In this document: positions 43,003 through 51,828 of the stretch, in pieces
How the letters are laid out: the number at the start of each line of letters is the position of its first letter
Position numbering within the stretch: the stretch's first letter is position 1
DNA from: an uncultured Acidimicrobiales bacterium
GTDB taxonomy: Bacteria > Actinomycetota > Acidimicrobiia > Acidimicrobiales > SZUA-35
DNA length: 64,000 nucleotides
Assembly (NCBI GenBank): GCA_938002965.1
Contig: CALKZY010000015.1
Coordinates: 1-64,000, forward strand
Direction of reading: 5' to 3'
Made by a program: the position numbers and the translations under genes
The notes under the pieces: model-generated
Told to the model about the DNA's origin: nothing
Database searches by the model: none
Seen by the model: only the letters and a program-made list of their open reading frames with translations

Positions 43003-44426
43003 CGAAGAAGACCCTTACCTTCGCCGACAAGCTCGATCCATGTTCGACCTGGGGTGAGTTCGATGGCCGAACCGCCGGAAACCAGCGTCGGGGCAAGGCT
43101 CAATGAGGGCCTGTTCCAACGTCCATCGATACGTTTGCCGTCGGTAAAGACTGTCACGTCTCCGGCTCCGACGAACACAAACTCCGGGACGTTGGCGCCA
43201 GTCGAGTCAACCATTCCGGTTCGCACTTCACGCGCCTCGATTACGACGACGTTTGCCGCACTCACCTGCTGACCGGAACTGGTCAAGTGCGGGCTACCGC
43301 CCTGCGTTCGCAGCCAGGCCGAACCGTTCCAGGTCCATCCGGCCGTCGATGCCCGATAGGCGACCGAGAAGCTGGTGGCCGGAACCGCAGTCGGATGACC
43401 CGAGTCGACCCCCCGACCTGCTGGCCGATAAGCAAACTGCGGCGGAGGCGGGCCAGGCTGAGCCGACGCCCAGTGGTCGGCGGTATCGGTGTACAGATTT
43501 GATGGGGCTCGCCGTCCGCTGCTTCGCCAATAGCCAGAGGATGTGCCTGCGTTACGATTCTGGACGGTTGGTTGAGCCCGAATCAGACCCTCGGTCACCT
43601 CGTTCGCTCCCGAGTACATCAAAAGCGGCGAGCCGAAACCGTTGATAATCCCGATGTCGGTCGTGCGTGCCGATCGAACCGGCCCAACGGTCGACGACGT
43701 CGAGTGAAAGACAGCGGCGAAACGAGTAACGCCGCCCTCGACCTCTTCTTCGATGACGATGTCAGCGGCATTCAGGCCTGATTGAGGACGGGCTGCGGGG
43801 CTGTTGTCAATCTTGATGATTGCGGCAGGGCGACTCGGCACCTGCCCCGCAAGGCCCGTCAACGGCTGGATGCCTGCTGCCACCGACGGTGGCGACCCCA
43901 GCGGATCAACGATCCGCTGATTGCGGCCCAAGGTGCCCAAATATCCCTTATACAACGAGGCCACACCTCCGCTGACCCCCGGAACCGTGGTGACAACAGT
44001 CGCGGCCCGCCCAGTCGGGCTTACCGCTTCGGGCGTAATCGAAGACCCACCGTTGGTCGTGTCGGCCATTGTCGTCGTCGACTCCCCCTGTGGACTCGTT
44101 GTCGAGGTGACGGTTGGACGCTCGATGCGCCATGGGAGTTCCTCCACCGCGTCCTCGGCATAGGCGTACGATCCACCACCCGGTGGTCGCGCTAACTCGC
44201 CTGCAGCCGATTCAGAGAATCGAGCGCTAGGTAACTCATTGTCACCTTCGTCCGCTGTCACAACATCATCGAGCACGTCAGCTCTGGTTAGTGCTCCTTT
44301 ACTGGAGTCCGCCGACCCATTGGCCTCCACCGAGGCTCCCCCGCCGCAACCGGCGAACCCCAAGGCGGCAACCATGAATAGTGTTGTGCCCCTCATTGCT
44401 CTGACCCTCATTGCCCTGACCCTCAT
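42999..44426 (-). CDS. DUF3048 (YerB-like) lipoprotein, copy 2
   Basis: A lipoprotein (GFAGCGGG lipobox) with a Thr/Ser-rich stretch and a DUF3048 domain: RPAAIIKIDNSPAARPQSGL, ADIVIEEEVEGGVTRFAAVF and VGPVRSARTTDI. Function in the envelope is not established for this family. The first ATG (44424-44426) overlaps the stop of copy 1, and two further in-frame ATGs follow at 15-base spacing because of a tandem repeat. Coupled by ATGA to the downstream lipoprotein gene. Confidence 0.8.
   Translation of the reverse strand: MRVRAMRVRAMRGTTLFMVAALGFAGCGGGASVEANGSADSSKGALTRADVLDDVVTADEGDNELPSARFSESAAGELARPPGGGSYAYAEDAVEELPWRIERPTVTSTTSPQGESTTTMADTTNGGSSITPEAVSPTGRAATVVTTVPGVSGGVASLYKGYLGTLGRNQRIVDPLGSPPSVAAGIQPLTGLAGQVPSRPAAIIKIDNSPAARPQSGLNAADIVIEEEVEGGVTRFAAVFHSTSSTVGPVRSARTTDIGIINGFGSPLLMYSGANEVTEGLIRAQPTVQNRNAGTSSGYWRSSGRRAPSNLYTDTADHWASAQPGPPPPQFAYRPAGRGVDSGHPTAVPATSFSVAYRASTAGWTWNGSAWLRTQGGSPHLTSSGQQVSAANVVVIEAREVRTGMVDSTGANVPEFVFVGAGDVTVFTDGKRIDGRWNRPSLSLAPTLVSGGSAIELTPGRTWIELVGEGKGLLR
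44394..44426 (-). repeat. 15-base tandem repeat with three in-frame ATG codons
   Basis: ATGAGGGTCAGGGCA is followed by the near-copy ATGAGGGTCAGAGCA and then by a third ATGAGG, with ATGs at 44426, 44411 and 44396. All three are in frame with the DUF3048 copy 2 gene, so the start region has been duplicated at a translation-coupling junction. Confidence 0.9.
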
Positions 44427-45715
44427 TGCAGTGCACCCGACCCCAGCTCGATCAGTTGAATCCAAGTACGTCCCGGTTCCAGTTCGATGACCTCGCCATT
44501 GCTATCGGTTAGCGTCGCCACGCTGGCCAGCGTGGGGCGGGTCCATCGGCCTTCGATTCGCTGGTCGCCAACGAAGACCGTCACCGGACCCGAACCAACA
44601 AAGACCGACTCCGGCACCTGTCCCCCGGCCGAATCCACCATTCCGGTGGCAACTCGATCTAGCTCTACGACAAGTACGTTGGCTGCAGCTACCGCTTCGC
44701 CGGAAACGAGTTCGTGTTGCTTCCCTCGCTGGTGGCGGATCCACTGCGATTCATTCCACGTCCACCGAACTGGCGACGCTGGGTAGGCAATGGCGAACTC
44801 GGCCGAGGTGTCTCGCGAGACTTCGGTCCCGGCGGCTCGATAGCTGAATTGCTGAGGAGGTGGGCCGCCATCGGCCGAAGCCCAATGAGGGGCGGTATCG
44901 GTGTAAACGTTCGACGGGGCTTGTCGGGTCTCATCCCGCCAGTACCCAGATGATGAGCTGTAGCTCCGATTCCGGATGGCGGTCTGCCCCCTGACAATCA
45001 TTTCGGTAATGTCGTTAGCCCCCGAGTAGAGGTAGAGCGGCTCGCCCAGGCTTGAGACCAAGGCGACATCGGACGTTCGACCTGACCGAACCGGACCAAC
45101 GATCGAAGGAGTCGAATGGAAGATTGCGGCGAAACGAGTAACCCCACCCTCGACTTCTTCCTCGATCACGATGTCAGCAGCGTTCAGTCCTGTCTGCGGG
45201 CCGGCGGCCGGTCCGTTGTCGATTTTTACTACCGCGGCGGGCCGATCCGGTATCGATCCGGGCAGCCCAGTAAGAGGCAGTATGTCCTCACTCGGTTCGG
45301 GGGGATCGGTGACGGGTTCGGCAATCTGCTCATCGACTCCAAGGCCACCGAGTACGCCCTTGTAGATGTTCTCGGGATCTCCCCCTGCCGGGCCGGGCAC
45401 CGTGGTGACGGGCGGCAGCCCGCTTCCGGTGGTGGTCGGTGGAGATGAGCTGTCGTCTCGCGGCTCGTCGGCACCTGCGGTATCCATGCTCTCACTGGTT
45501 TCAGCGGCGCTCGCCTCGACACCGAGCGTTGTTGTGGCGGCGGACACATCGTCCTCAGAGGCCAGTGCACCTTGCCCGTCGCCGTTGCCACTGCAGCCGA
45601 CCATGAGGAAGACCCCAAGTGCCGCCAACGTTGCCATGGCCATGCTGCGGGGTTGTTTTGCCTTTTCAGCGCGCACGTTCGAACGTATGAAAGTTGTAGT
45701 GCCTTGGCAGTCCAT
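44423..45715 (-). CDS. DUF3048 (YerB-like) lipoprotein, copy 1
   Basis: Paralogue of the next gene, with the same DUF3048 core: RPAAVVKIDNGPAAGPQTGL, ADIVIEEEVEGGVTRFAAIF and VGPVRSGRTSDV. A lipobox LMVGC follows an N-terminal hydrophobic stretch, then Thr/Ser/Pro-rich sequence. The ATG at 45715 (MDCQGTTTF) has GGAGG 7 bases upstream and is preferred over the upstream start. First gene of the operon copy 1, copy 2, small lipoprotein. The tandem copies probably arose by duplication and have diverged outside the core. Confidence 0.8.
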   Translation of the reverse strand: MDCQGTTTFIRSNVRAEKAKQPRSMAMATLAALGVFLMVGCSGNGDGQGALASEDDVSAATTTLGVEASAAETSESMDTAGADEPRDDSSSPPTTTGSGLPPVTTVPGPAGGDPENIYKGVLGGLGVDEQIAEPVTDPPEPSEDILPLTGLPGSIPDRPAAVVKIDNGPAAGPQTGLNAADIVIEEEVEGGVTRFAAIFHSTPSIVGPVRSGRTSDVALVSSLGEPLYLYSGANDITEMIVRGQTAIRNRSYSSSSGYWRDETRQAPSNVYTDTAPHWASADGGPPPQQFSYRAAGTEVSRDTSAEFAIAYPASPVRWTWNESQWIRHQRGKQHELVSGEAVAAANVLVVELDRVATGMVDSAGGQVPESVFVGSGPVTVFVGDQRIEGRWTRPTLASVATLTDSNGEVIELEPGRTWIQLIELGSGALQ

Positions 45716-45821
45716 TCGTGACCTCCGACTGCCCAATCGGCGTTGCGGGCTCGGTCGTGAGCCATTGGCACTACATCACCCATGTGACGAGTGTCGCCGC
45801 TGGTGCGCGGCGTCTCGTGCG

Positions 45822-46577
45822 CTAGGGGTCGGCGACCAGTCTCAAGGTGGGCGAGGTTCCCGTCGATGCGTCACTGGCGCCGGTCAAGTTGACGATGAAC
45901 TCGGTGAGATGTCCTGGAAAGACGTGTTCAGCCATCAACATCGGTTTGTCATCACCGTCAAAGGTGGTTCGTCGTACGACCAGTGCCGCCGTGCCGACGG
46001 GAACCTCAAGCAGATCACCGTCGTCTTGGGAGACGGGTTCGGCCGAGATGGTCTGCGATGCGGTCTTGGCGTCGACCGGGAGCAGGTCGTAAAAGCTTGA
46101 CTGCGAAACGTTGTGAAGGGTGACTTCCTGCGACAGGGCTTCAGTGCACCACACCGTCACGCGAGCAAATGGTCGATCGTCAACCCGACTTACCCGCCTC
46201 ACTTCGAGGACACGATCTCCGAGTACGCCGGCTACATCGGCTTTCGAATCGACGTTGGCACCGTCGATGAATCGGAAGTCAAGAATCTGGCGCTCGTGAG
46301 TGCGCCCTACTTTGGCCAGCTGACTCTCAATCGACTGGAGAAACTCAAGCGATTGGCTCAACAGCTGACCGGAAACGATCCACCCGAAGCCTTGCCTGGA
46401 TTCCACCAACCCGGCGCTCCTCAGTACCTCGAGGGCTTTGCGGACTGTCACCCGGCTAGCCTCATGTTCCCGGCCAAGATTGGCCTCGGACGGTAGTACT
46501 TCACCTGGGCCGAAGGTACCCGTTTCGATCTGGAGGCGGAGTGTCTCCGCGATCTGCCTGTAGCGAATTGTTCGCAC
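45822..46577 (-). CDS. GntR-family (HutC-type) transcriptional regulator
   Basis: An N-terminal GntR winged helix (YRQIAETLRLQIETGTFGPG, LPSEANLGREHEASRVTVRKALEVL) is joined to a UTRA ligand-binding domain (about residues 90-245). The start is GTG with AGGAGGT upstream. It is divergent from aconitase, with TTGTAT repeats between them, so it probably controls aconitase and itself. The ligand cannot be read. Confidence 0.85.
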   Translation of the reverse strand: MRTIRYRQIAETLRLQIETGTFGPGEVLPSEANLGREHEASRVTVRKALEVLRSAGLVESRQGFGWIVSGQLLSQSLEFLQSIESQLAKVGRTHERQILDFRFIDGANVDSKADVAGVLGDRVLEVRRVSRVDDRPFARVTVWCTEALSQEVTLHNVSQSSFYDLLPVDAKTASQTISAEPVSQDDGDLLEVPVGTAALVVRRTTFDGDDKPMLMAEHVFPGHLTEFIVNLTGASDASTGTSPTLRLVADP

Positions 46578-46671
46578 TCTTACCTCCTGTGTGTCAGCGA
46601 TCTACCGGCGGTCGGATCCGGCCCGATAGGTTCTATACGACGATCTGGCAGCGTTCTAGACCATCAACTGC

Positions 46672-46720
46672 TTGTATTGTACTTGTATTTGTTTGGCTCG
46701 GCGCTGTACTATATTTGTAT
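46672..46720 (+). promoter_or_regulatory. Aconitase promoter with TTGTAT operator repeats
   Basis: TTGTAT occurs at 46672-46677, 46683-46688 and 46715-46720. The second copy and TACTAT (46707-46712), 18 bases apart, form a plausible -35/-10 pair for aconitase. The first copy is in CTTGTATTGTAC, resembling one side of HutC-type sites (CTTGTATGTACAAG). Spacings of 11 and 32 bases are about one and three helix turns. Confidence 0.55.
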
Positions 46721-46763
46721 CAGAGTTCTTACGTCAGAGTCGTAGCGCCCAGAGGAGATCAAG

Positions 46764-49070
46764 ATGGCAGCTAACAACCAACCCCGTACAACCGTCGGGC
46801 CGGAGACACCGATCGAACTGATCAACTCCGTCTACTCCACCCTGGATGACCGAATCGGCGCTTTCCGCACACGCATGGGACGCCCGTTGACGTTGGCCGA
46901 GAAGATCCTCGCCAACCATCTCGATGATGCCAACGCCGACGTCGAGCGAGGCATCAGCTACGTCGACTTCCGTCCTGATCGGGTGGCTATGCAAGACGCC
47001 ACGGCGCAAATGGCCTGGCTCCAATTCATGACCGCAGGCCTCCCAAGCGTTGCCGTGCCCACCACCACACACTGCGACCATCTAATTCAGGCCCGTGAGG
47101 ACGGCAAGAAAGACCTCATGGCCGCGTTGAACAACAACAACGAGGTCTACGACTTTCTGGAGTCGGTGTCCGCCAAGTACGGCGCCGGATTCTGGAAGCC
47201 CGGCAGCGGAATCATTCACCAGGTCGTCCTGGAGAACTACGCCTTCCCAGGCGGCATGATGATCGGCACCGACAGCCACACACCCAACGCTGGGGGCCTG
47301 GGCATGGTCGCCATCGGCGTCGGTGGGGCCGACGCCGTCGACGTGATGACCGGCTTCCCCTGGAACGTTAGGTGGCCAAAGATGATTGGCGTCCATCTGA
47401 CCGGAGAACTTAGCGGCTGGAGTGCATCCAAAGACGTGATTCTAAAAGTGGCGGAGATCCTCACCGTCAAGGGCGGCACCGGTGCCATCGTCGAGTACTT
47501 CGGTACTGGAGCCAACAGCATCAGCGCAACCGGCAAAGCCACCATTTGCAACATGGGCGCCGAGATCGGGGCCACCACCAGCATCTTCGGCTACGACGAT
47601 GCCAGCGCTCGGTACCTCAAAGCGACGGGCCGCGAAGCCACCGCCGATGCAGCTACAGCCGTCGCCCATCACCTGCGCTCAGACGACGAAGTCTTCGCCG
47701 ACCCTGCCAGCTACTACGACAGGGTTATCGAAATCGATCTCTCCCAACTACGGCCCCACATCAACGGCCCCCACACGCCAGACCTGGCCCGCGAGGTTTC
47801 AGCTCTCGGCGACGAGGCCCGTGACAACGACTGGCCGCTTGAAATTAGCGCAGCGCTCATCGGCAGCTGCACCAACTCCTCCTACGAGGACATCACAAGA
47901 GCAGCGTCAATCGCCCGACAAGCAGCGGCCGAGGGCCTGAAGGCTAAGACTCAACTCATGATCACACCCGGGTCCGAGCAGGTGCGGGCCACCATTGAGC
48001 GAGACGGCTTGCTGGCCGATTTCGAAGCCCTCGGTGCCACGGTCCTAGCCAACGCCTGCGGACCATGCATTGGACAGTGGGATCGCTCGGCCGAGCGGGA
48101 GCCCGGCACCAAGAACTCCATCGTCACCTCCTACAACCGGAACTTCCCGAAGCGCAACGACGGTGACGCCGCCACGCTGGCCTTCGTCACCTCACCGGAA
48201 ACAGTGATGGCGCTTGCCTTGGCAGGAACTCTCGACTTCGACCCCCTCAGCGAAACATTGACCACCGAGGACGGCCGCCAGGTCCAACTGAACACACCCG
48301 AAGGCATCGAGCTTCCGCCTCAGGGGTTCGACGAAGGCGAGAGCGGCTTCTTGGCACCGCCCGCTGACACCAGCGATATCGACATCAAGGTCGATCCATC
48401 GTCTGATCGCTTGCAGGTGCTCACCGCTTTCCCCGCCTGGGACGGCAACGACTTCGCCGATCTACCCATCGGGGTGAAGGCCAAAGGGAAGTTCACCACC
48501 GACCACATTTCAATGGCCGGACCATGGCTGAAGTACCGGGGACACCTTGAGAACATTTCGGGGAATCTCTACCTCGGCGCGGTAAACGCCTTCCACGACG
48601 ACGAGGTCGTCGGCATGGGCAAGAACCAACTAACCGGCGAACGAATGAGCTACCCCGATCTCGCCAAGGCCTACCACGAGGCCGCCCAGCCTTGGGCCGT
48701 CATCGGTGACGAGAATATGGGCGAAGGCTCATCACGCGAACACGCAGCTATGGAGCCTCGTTTCCGAGGTGTAGTTCTGATCATCGCTCGATCGTTTGCC
48801 CGAATCCACGAGACGAATCTCAAGAAGCAGGGCATCATTCCTGTCACCTTCGCCAACCCAGGCGACTACGACAAGATCGAAGAAGACGACAGACTGGGCA
48901 CCAGCGGACTTGCCGACCTGGCCCCTGGTCAGCCCGTCACCGTCACGGTAACCAAGCCCGATGGGTCGACCTGGGAGTTTGAAGGCAACCACACCTTCAG
49001 CGATGACCAAATCGAGTGGTTCAAGGCTGGCTCTGCACTGGCCGTGATCCGCCAACAGGTGGACGCATAG
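46764..49070 (+). CDS. acn: Aconitate hydratase (mitochondrial-type)
   Basis: Converts citrate to isocitrate in the TCA cycle using a 4Fe-4S cluster. The 768-residue protein is the length of mitochondrial-type aconitase, shorter than AcnA (about 900). The cluster cysteines are in IGSCTNSS (near residue 370) and ANACGPCIG (near 431). [14 protein letters not shown] and the swivel-domain [14 protein letters not shown] are also present. GAGGAG precedes the ATG. Preceded by the GntR-linked repeats and followed by a strong hairpin. Confidence 0.95.
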   Translation: MAANNQPRTTVGPETPIELINSVYSTLDDRIGAFRTRMGRPLTLAEKILANHLDDANADVERGISYVDFRPDRVAMQDATAQMAWLQFMTAGLPSVAVPTTTHCDHLIQAREDGKKDLMAALNNNNEVYDFLESVSAKYGAGFWKPGSGIIHQVVLENYAFPGGMMIGTDSHTPNAGGLGMVAIGVGGADAVDVMTGFPWNVRWPKMIGVHLTGELSGWSASKDVILKVAEILTVKGGTGAIVEYFGTGANSISATGKATICNMGAEIGATTSIFGYDDASARYLKATGREATADAATAVAHHLRSDDEVFADPASYYDRVIEIDLSQLRPHINGPHTPDLAREVSALGDEARDNDWPLEISAALIGSCTNSSYEDITRAASIARQAAAEGLKAKTQLMITPGSEQVRATIERDGLLADFEALGATVLANACGPCIGQWDRSAEREPGTKNSIVTSYNRNFPKRNDGDAATLAFVTSPETVMALALAGTLDFDPLSETLTTEDGRQVQLNTPEGIELPPQGFDEGESGFLAPPADTSDIDIKVDPSSDRLQVLTAFPAWDGNDFADLPIGVKAKGKFTTDHISMAGPWLKYRGHLENISGNLYLGAVNAFHDDEVVGMGKNQLTGERMSYPDLAKAYHEAAQPWAVIGDENMGEGSSREHAAMEPRFRGVVLIIARSFARIHETNLKKQGIIPVTFANPGDYDKIEEDDRLGTSGLADLAPGQPVTVTVTKPDGSTWEFEGNHTFSDDQIEWFKAGSALAVIRQQVDA

Positions 49071-49089
49071 TTTCGTTTGTCTTGCCTGC

Positions 49090-49113
49090 GGCCCCATCTT
49101 GGTGGATGGGGCC
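49090..49113. terminator. Hairpin between aconitase and HAD-PlsC genes
   Basis: GGCCCCATC pairs with GATGGGGCC around a TTGGTG loop (9-base perfect stem). It lies 20 bases after the aconitase stop and 34 before the converging HAD-PlsC stop, so it may serve both strands. No T-run is present. Confidence 0.65.
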
Positions 49114-49146
49114 GTACGGACTCGTCAAACGCAATAGCCGTGTTGG

Positions 49147-50541
49147 TTATCCGGCCTTGGCCGATTCGTGTCCGGGCGGGAACGTGAGCGCCAGTTCCGA
49201 CTTGGTCGGCTCGCGATCTTGCCTGGCCTGATCGGGCAACAACATGGCGATCCGGGCCATAAGGTCTTCGGTGGCCGCATCAACATCCTCTTCAGGAAAG
49301 AACGGCTCGCCTACAGCGATGGTCACGACCGGTGGATCAGCCAGATTGAGAAGATACGGCACACGAGATGACCGGGGCCAGGCTTTTTCGGTCCCCCAGA
49401 TTCCGACCGGCACCAGCGGGGATCCGCTGGCTAACGCTAGCCGGACGGCACCAAAGCGGCCCTTGAGGACCGGATCGAAGAACTGACGCCCACGCGGAAT
49501 TGTTCCCTGAGGAAAGACGGCGATAAGTTCGCCTCCTTGGAGAGCTCTGGCCGCCTCCAACATCGGTGTTTCGCTACCGCTCCCCCGGTCGACGCGGATT
49601 GCCCCAAGGGCTGTGGCCAACGACCCGACCACCGGAGCATCCGTCACCTCTTTCTTGGCCAGGAAACGGGCCGGCCGGCCTCGTTGGTTCGACAGAAACG
49701 AGACGACCAGAGGATCAAGGTAGCTGCGGTGATTACTGGCCACGATGGCCGCTCCGGCCTCGGGTAGATTCTCGACGCCGGTGATTCGCATGTCGATCCA
49801 AGGAAACAACTCCTCCCGGGCAAGCATGGCCATGGCCCGCTGCGGCTCCAGGCCGACCGGCTTAGGAACACCGGGTGGGGCATTGAACCATGAGACTGTC
49901 CAGCCACGTGTCTTGGCGTAGGCGAATAGGCGTGGGTCGGGGTTGACGGCAACCGGATTGCCGACTCCGATCAGCATCGGGATGTCAAAGAAACTGTCGG
50001 AGTATGCGTAGCTTTGGTCGAGGTCGATCATGTTGGCCCGAGCCCAGACCTTGACCGATCGGGCTTTGCCCTGTGACCAAACAAACTCGCCATCGATCGT
50101 CCCATCAAAGGCTTGGTCGTGGCCGACGCGATAGCGGGTTGCCAAGACGTCGTCGAAGCCGAGGATGTCAGCGAAGGGTTTAACCAACTGGTACGGCGTT
50201 GTCGTGGCCAACACCACTTTGCGGCCGGCGGCTCTGTGTTCGTCAATGGTGATCTTGGCAAACGGCTCAACGAGCCCGGCCAGCGTTGGGGCCAGGTCGA
50301 TAGCGGCGTCGTTGACCTTGTCCACCGGCCACCCCTTTGCCCCTCGCGCTCCCTGACGAGTTAGGAGAATCGAGGGTAGGTTCTCACCGAAGATATCAAA
50401 GATCTTGAAGGCGAATCCTTCGCCGGGTATCGGATCAGCCGACAGCAGCCCGTGATGACGGAGAGCCCGCGACAGGACCGGGCCGCTGGCGCCGAGCAGA
50501 AGTGTGCGGTCGAGGTCGAAGAAGGCGGCCGACTTTGTCAT
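49147..50541 (-). CDS. HAD-IB phosphatase fused to PlsC-type acyltransferase
   Basis: The N-terminal part (about residues 1-215) is an HAD-IB hydrolase with FFDLDRTLL (motif I) and YSDSFFDIPML (motif IV). The C-terminal part is an acyltransferase with NHRSYLDPL (HX4D) and FPQGTIPRG. The same fused arrangement is known in mycobacterial PlsC proteins. It probably makes and/or remodels phosphatidate. The ATG at 50541 (MTKSAAFFD) is preferred over the GTG six bases earlier. The putative small RNA gene lies directly upstream on the same strand. Confidence 0.85.
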   Translation of the reverse strand: MTKSAAFFDLDRTLLLGASGPVLSRALRHHGLLSADPIPGEGFAFKIFDIFGENLPSILLTRQGARGAKGWPVDKVNDAAIDLAPTLAGLVEPFAKITIDEHRAAGRKVVLATTTPYQLVKPFADILGFDDVLATRYRVGHDQAFDGTIDGEFVWSQGKARSVKVWARANMIDLDQSYAYSDSFFDIPMLIGVGNPVAVNPDPRLFAYAKTRGWTVSWFNAPPGVPKPVGLEPQRAMAMLAREELFPWIDMRITGVENLPEAGAAIVASNHRSYLDPLVVSFLSNQRGRPARFLAKKEVTDAPVVGSLATALGAIRVDRGSGSETPMLEAARALQGGELIAVFPQGTIPRGRQFFDPVLKGRFGAVRLALASGSPLVPVGIWGTEKAWPRSSRVPYLLNLADPPVVTIAVGEPFFPEEDVDAATEDLMARIAMLLPDQARQDREPTKSELALTFPPGHESAKAG

Positions 50542-50616
50542 TCTCACAGTTTAGATGAGGACGTCGTTGCCTGGTTGGTGACCTTGGTCCAAGTGACGCC
50601 ACCGAAACACGGACCT

Positions 50617-50738
50617 AAAACGATGGAAACCGGCCGCATAGCGACCGGTTTCCCTTCGAGAGATGCTCGGATTTTGAAGGGGGACACAAATCCGAGCGCC
50701 GAACCTGAACTGGAGGGGGAACCAGCAAGTTCGGTATG
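50617..50738 (-). ncRNA. 6C-like small RNA
   Basis: A minus-strand promoter is followed by two hairpins with C-rich loops and a terminator-like hairpin. Hairpin 1 (50699-50734): CCGAAC/GTTCGG plus CTGG/CCAG around loop TTCCCCCT. Hairpin 2 (50665-50697): GCTCGGATTT/AAATCCGAGC around loop GTGTCCCCCTTCA. Terminator (50625-50653): GGAAACCGG/CCGGTTTCC, then TTTT. This matches the architecture of the actinobacterial 6C RNA, which has two stem-loops with C runs, except that the runs are five C rather than six. It could also be the leader of the downstream HAD-PlsC gene. In other Actinobacteria this RNA acts through its C-rich loops on G-rich ribosome sites; the target here is not known. Confidence 0.7.
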
Positions 50739-50743
50739 TCGTG

Positions 50744-50773
50744 AGTATAAGCGACCCGTTGGTCATCTTTCAA
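50744..50773 (-). promoter_or_regulatory. Promoter of the 6C-like RNA
   Basis: TTGAAA (50768-50773) and TATACT (50744-50749) are separated by 18 bases on the minus strand; transcription would start near 50737, just before hairpin 1. It is one of the clearest -35/-10 pairs in the window. Confidence 0.7.
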
Positions 50774-50855
50774 GTGATTGCCCTAGATTCCCTCCATCGG
50801 AAATAGAGATTGTCAATTCCCATCTACCCACCGATCTGTGCCATCATTGATCGCG

Positions 50856-51773
50856 ATGGACCTACGGCAACTACAGGCCTTTCTCGCCGTCGTGGAACAC
50901 GGCGGCTTTACCGCGGCTGCTCGGGCGACCCACACCGTACAGTCCAACGTCTCAACCCACGTGGCCCGGCTCGAACGCGAGTTGGAAACAACGCTCATTG
51001 ACCGGGCAACCGGCAAGCCAACCGAAGAAGGCGCCGCGGTGCTAACCAGGGTGCGTCGAATTCAGACTGAGCTTGCTTCACTTCAGGCCGACGTCTCGTC
51101 GCTGCGAGGCTCGCCGCGCGGCACCGTTCGCCTCGGCATCATCGGAACGACCGCCAGATGGCTCACCCCGCTTCTGGTTGACCGAGTCGCCGACGAGTGT
51201 CCTGACATCAACCTCGTGATTTCCGACGCCACGACACGTTCAACGGAACTGGGACTACTTGGCGGTGAACTGGACCTGGGTGTCGTGGGGCTGCCGGTTG
51301 ATGACCCGGAAATCCGAACCACGACGCTGTTCGATGAGGACCAAGTAGTGATTGGCCCGGCCGACCACCCTCTCGCCGGTTCAAGCGAGCCGGTAACGCT
51401 GGCTGAACTGGCTCGCCACCCACTGTTGCTGGCGGCACCGGGAACCTCCTTCCGACAAGAAATCGACGAGACGTTCAGAGCCCGAGGTCTCCAACCAAAG
51501 CCGAAGGTGGAAATCGACGGACTTCGGCTGCTGGCATCGCTGGCGTTCCAAGGATTCGGGGTCACCATTCTTCCTGCGACCGCCGCCCCTAGTTGGGTGG
51601 GCGGCGATTGGGTTCGCGTCCCGGTGGAAGGCCTATCCCTACGAACCGTCGGGCTTGCTGTGCGCCGGCGCGGGATGCCGACGGTGGCCGCCCAAGCCAT
51701 TGTCAATACCATCCGTGAAGTTATTCTCGAGCGGGCTCCCGAGGTTCCGGGTCTTCACGTGGTGGGCAGTTGA
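50856..51773 (+). CDS. LysR-family transcriptional regulator
   Basis: A 305-residue LysR protein: N-terminal helix-turn-helix in MDLRQLQAFLAVVEHGGFTA and HTVQSNVSTHVARLERELET, then a substrate-binding domain (RGTVRLGIIGT, PDINLVISDATT, GFGVTILPA). The ATG at 50856 is preferred over an upstream in-frame start because the family consistently begins with MDLRQL. It precedes the carboxyltransferase gene by 55 bases on the same strand and is a candidate regulator of it. Confidence 0.9.
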   Translation: MDLRQLQAFLAVVEHGGFTAAARATHTVQSNVSTHVARLERELETTLIDRATGKPTEEGAAVLTRVRRIQTELASLQADVSSLRGSPRGTVRLGIIGTTARWLTPLLVDRVADECPDINLVISDATTRSTELGLLGGELDLGVVGLPVDDPEIRTTTLFDEDQVVIGPADHPLAGSSEPVTLAELARHPLLLAAPGTSFRQEIDETFRARGLQPKPKVEIDGLRLLASLAFQGFGVTILPATAAPSWVGGDWVRVPVEGLSLRTVGLAVRRRGMPTVAAQAIVNTIREVILERAPEVPGLHVVGS

Positions 51774-51828
51774 AGCCTGAACAATTCTGTTACCGACCAC
51801 GGACCGACGCCGCTACCGTTACTTCGGC

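Noticed and set aside
50641..50740. Possible ydaO-type (c-di-AMP) riboswitch on the plus strand
   Set aside because: GGGGGAACC and CCGAACC look similar to ydaO elements, but the rest of the conserved core is missing and the promoter and terminator are on the minus strand, fitting a 6C-like RNA better.
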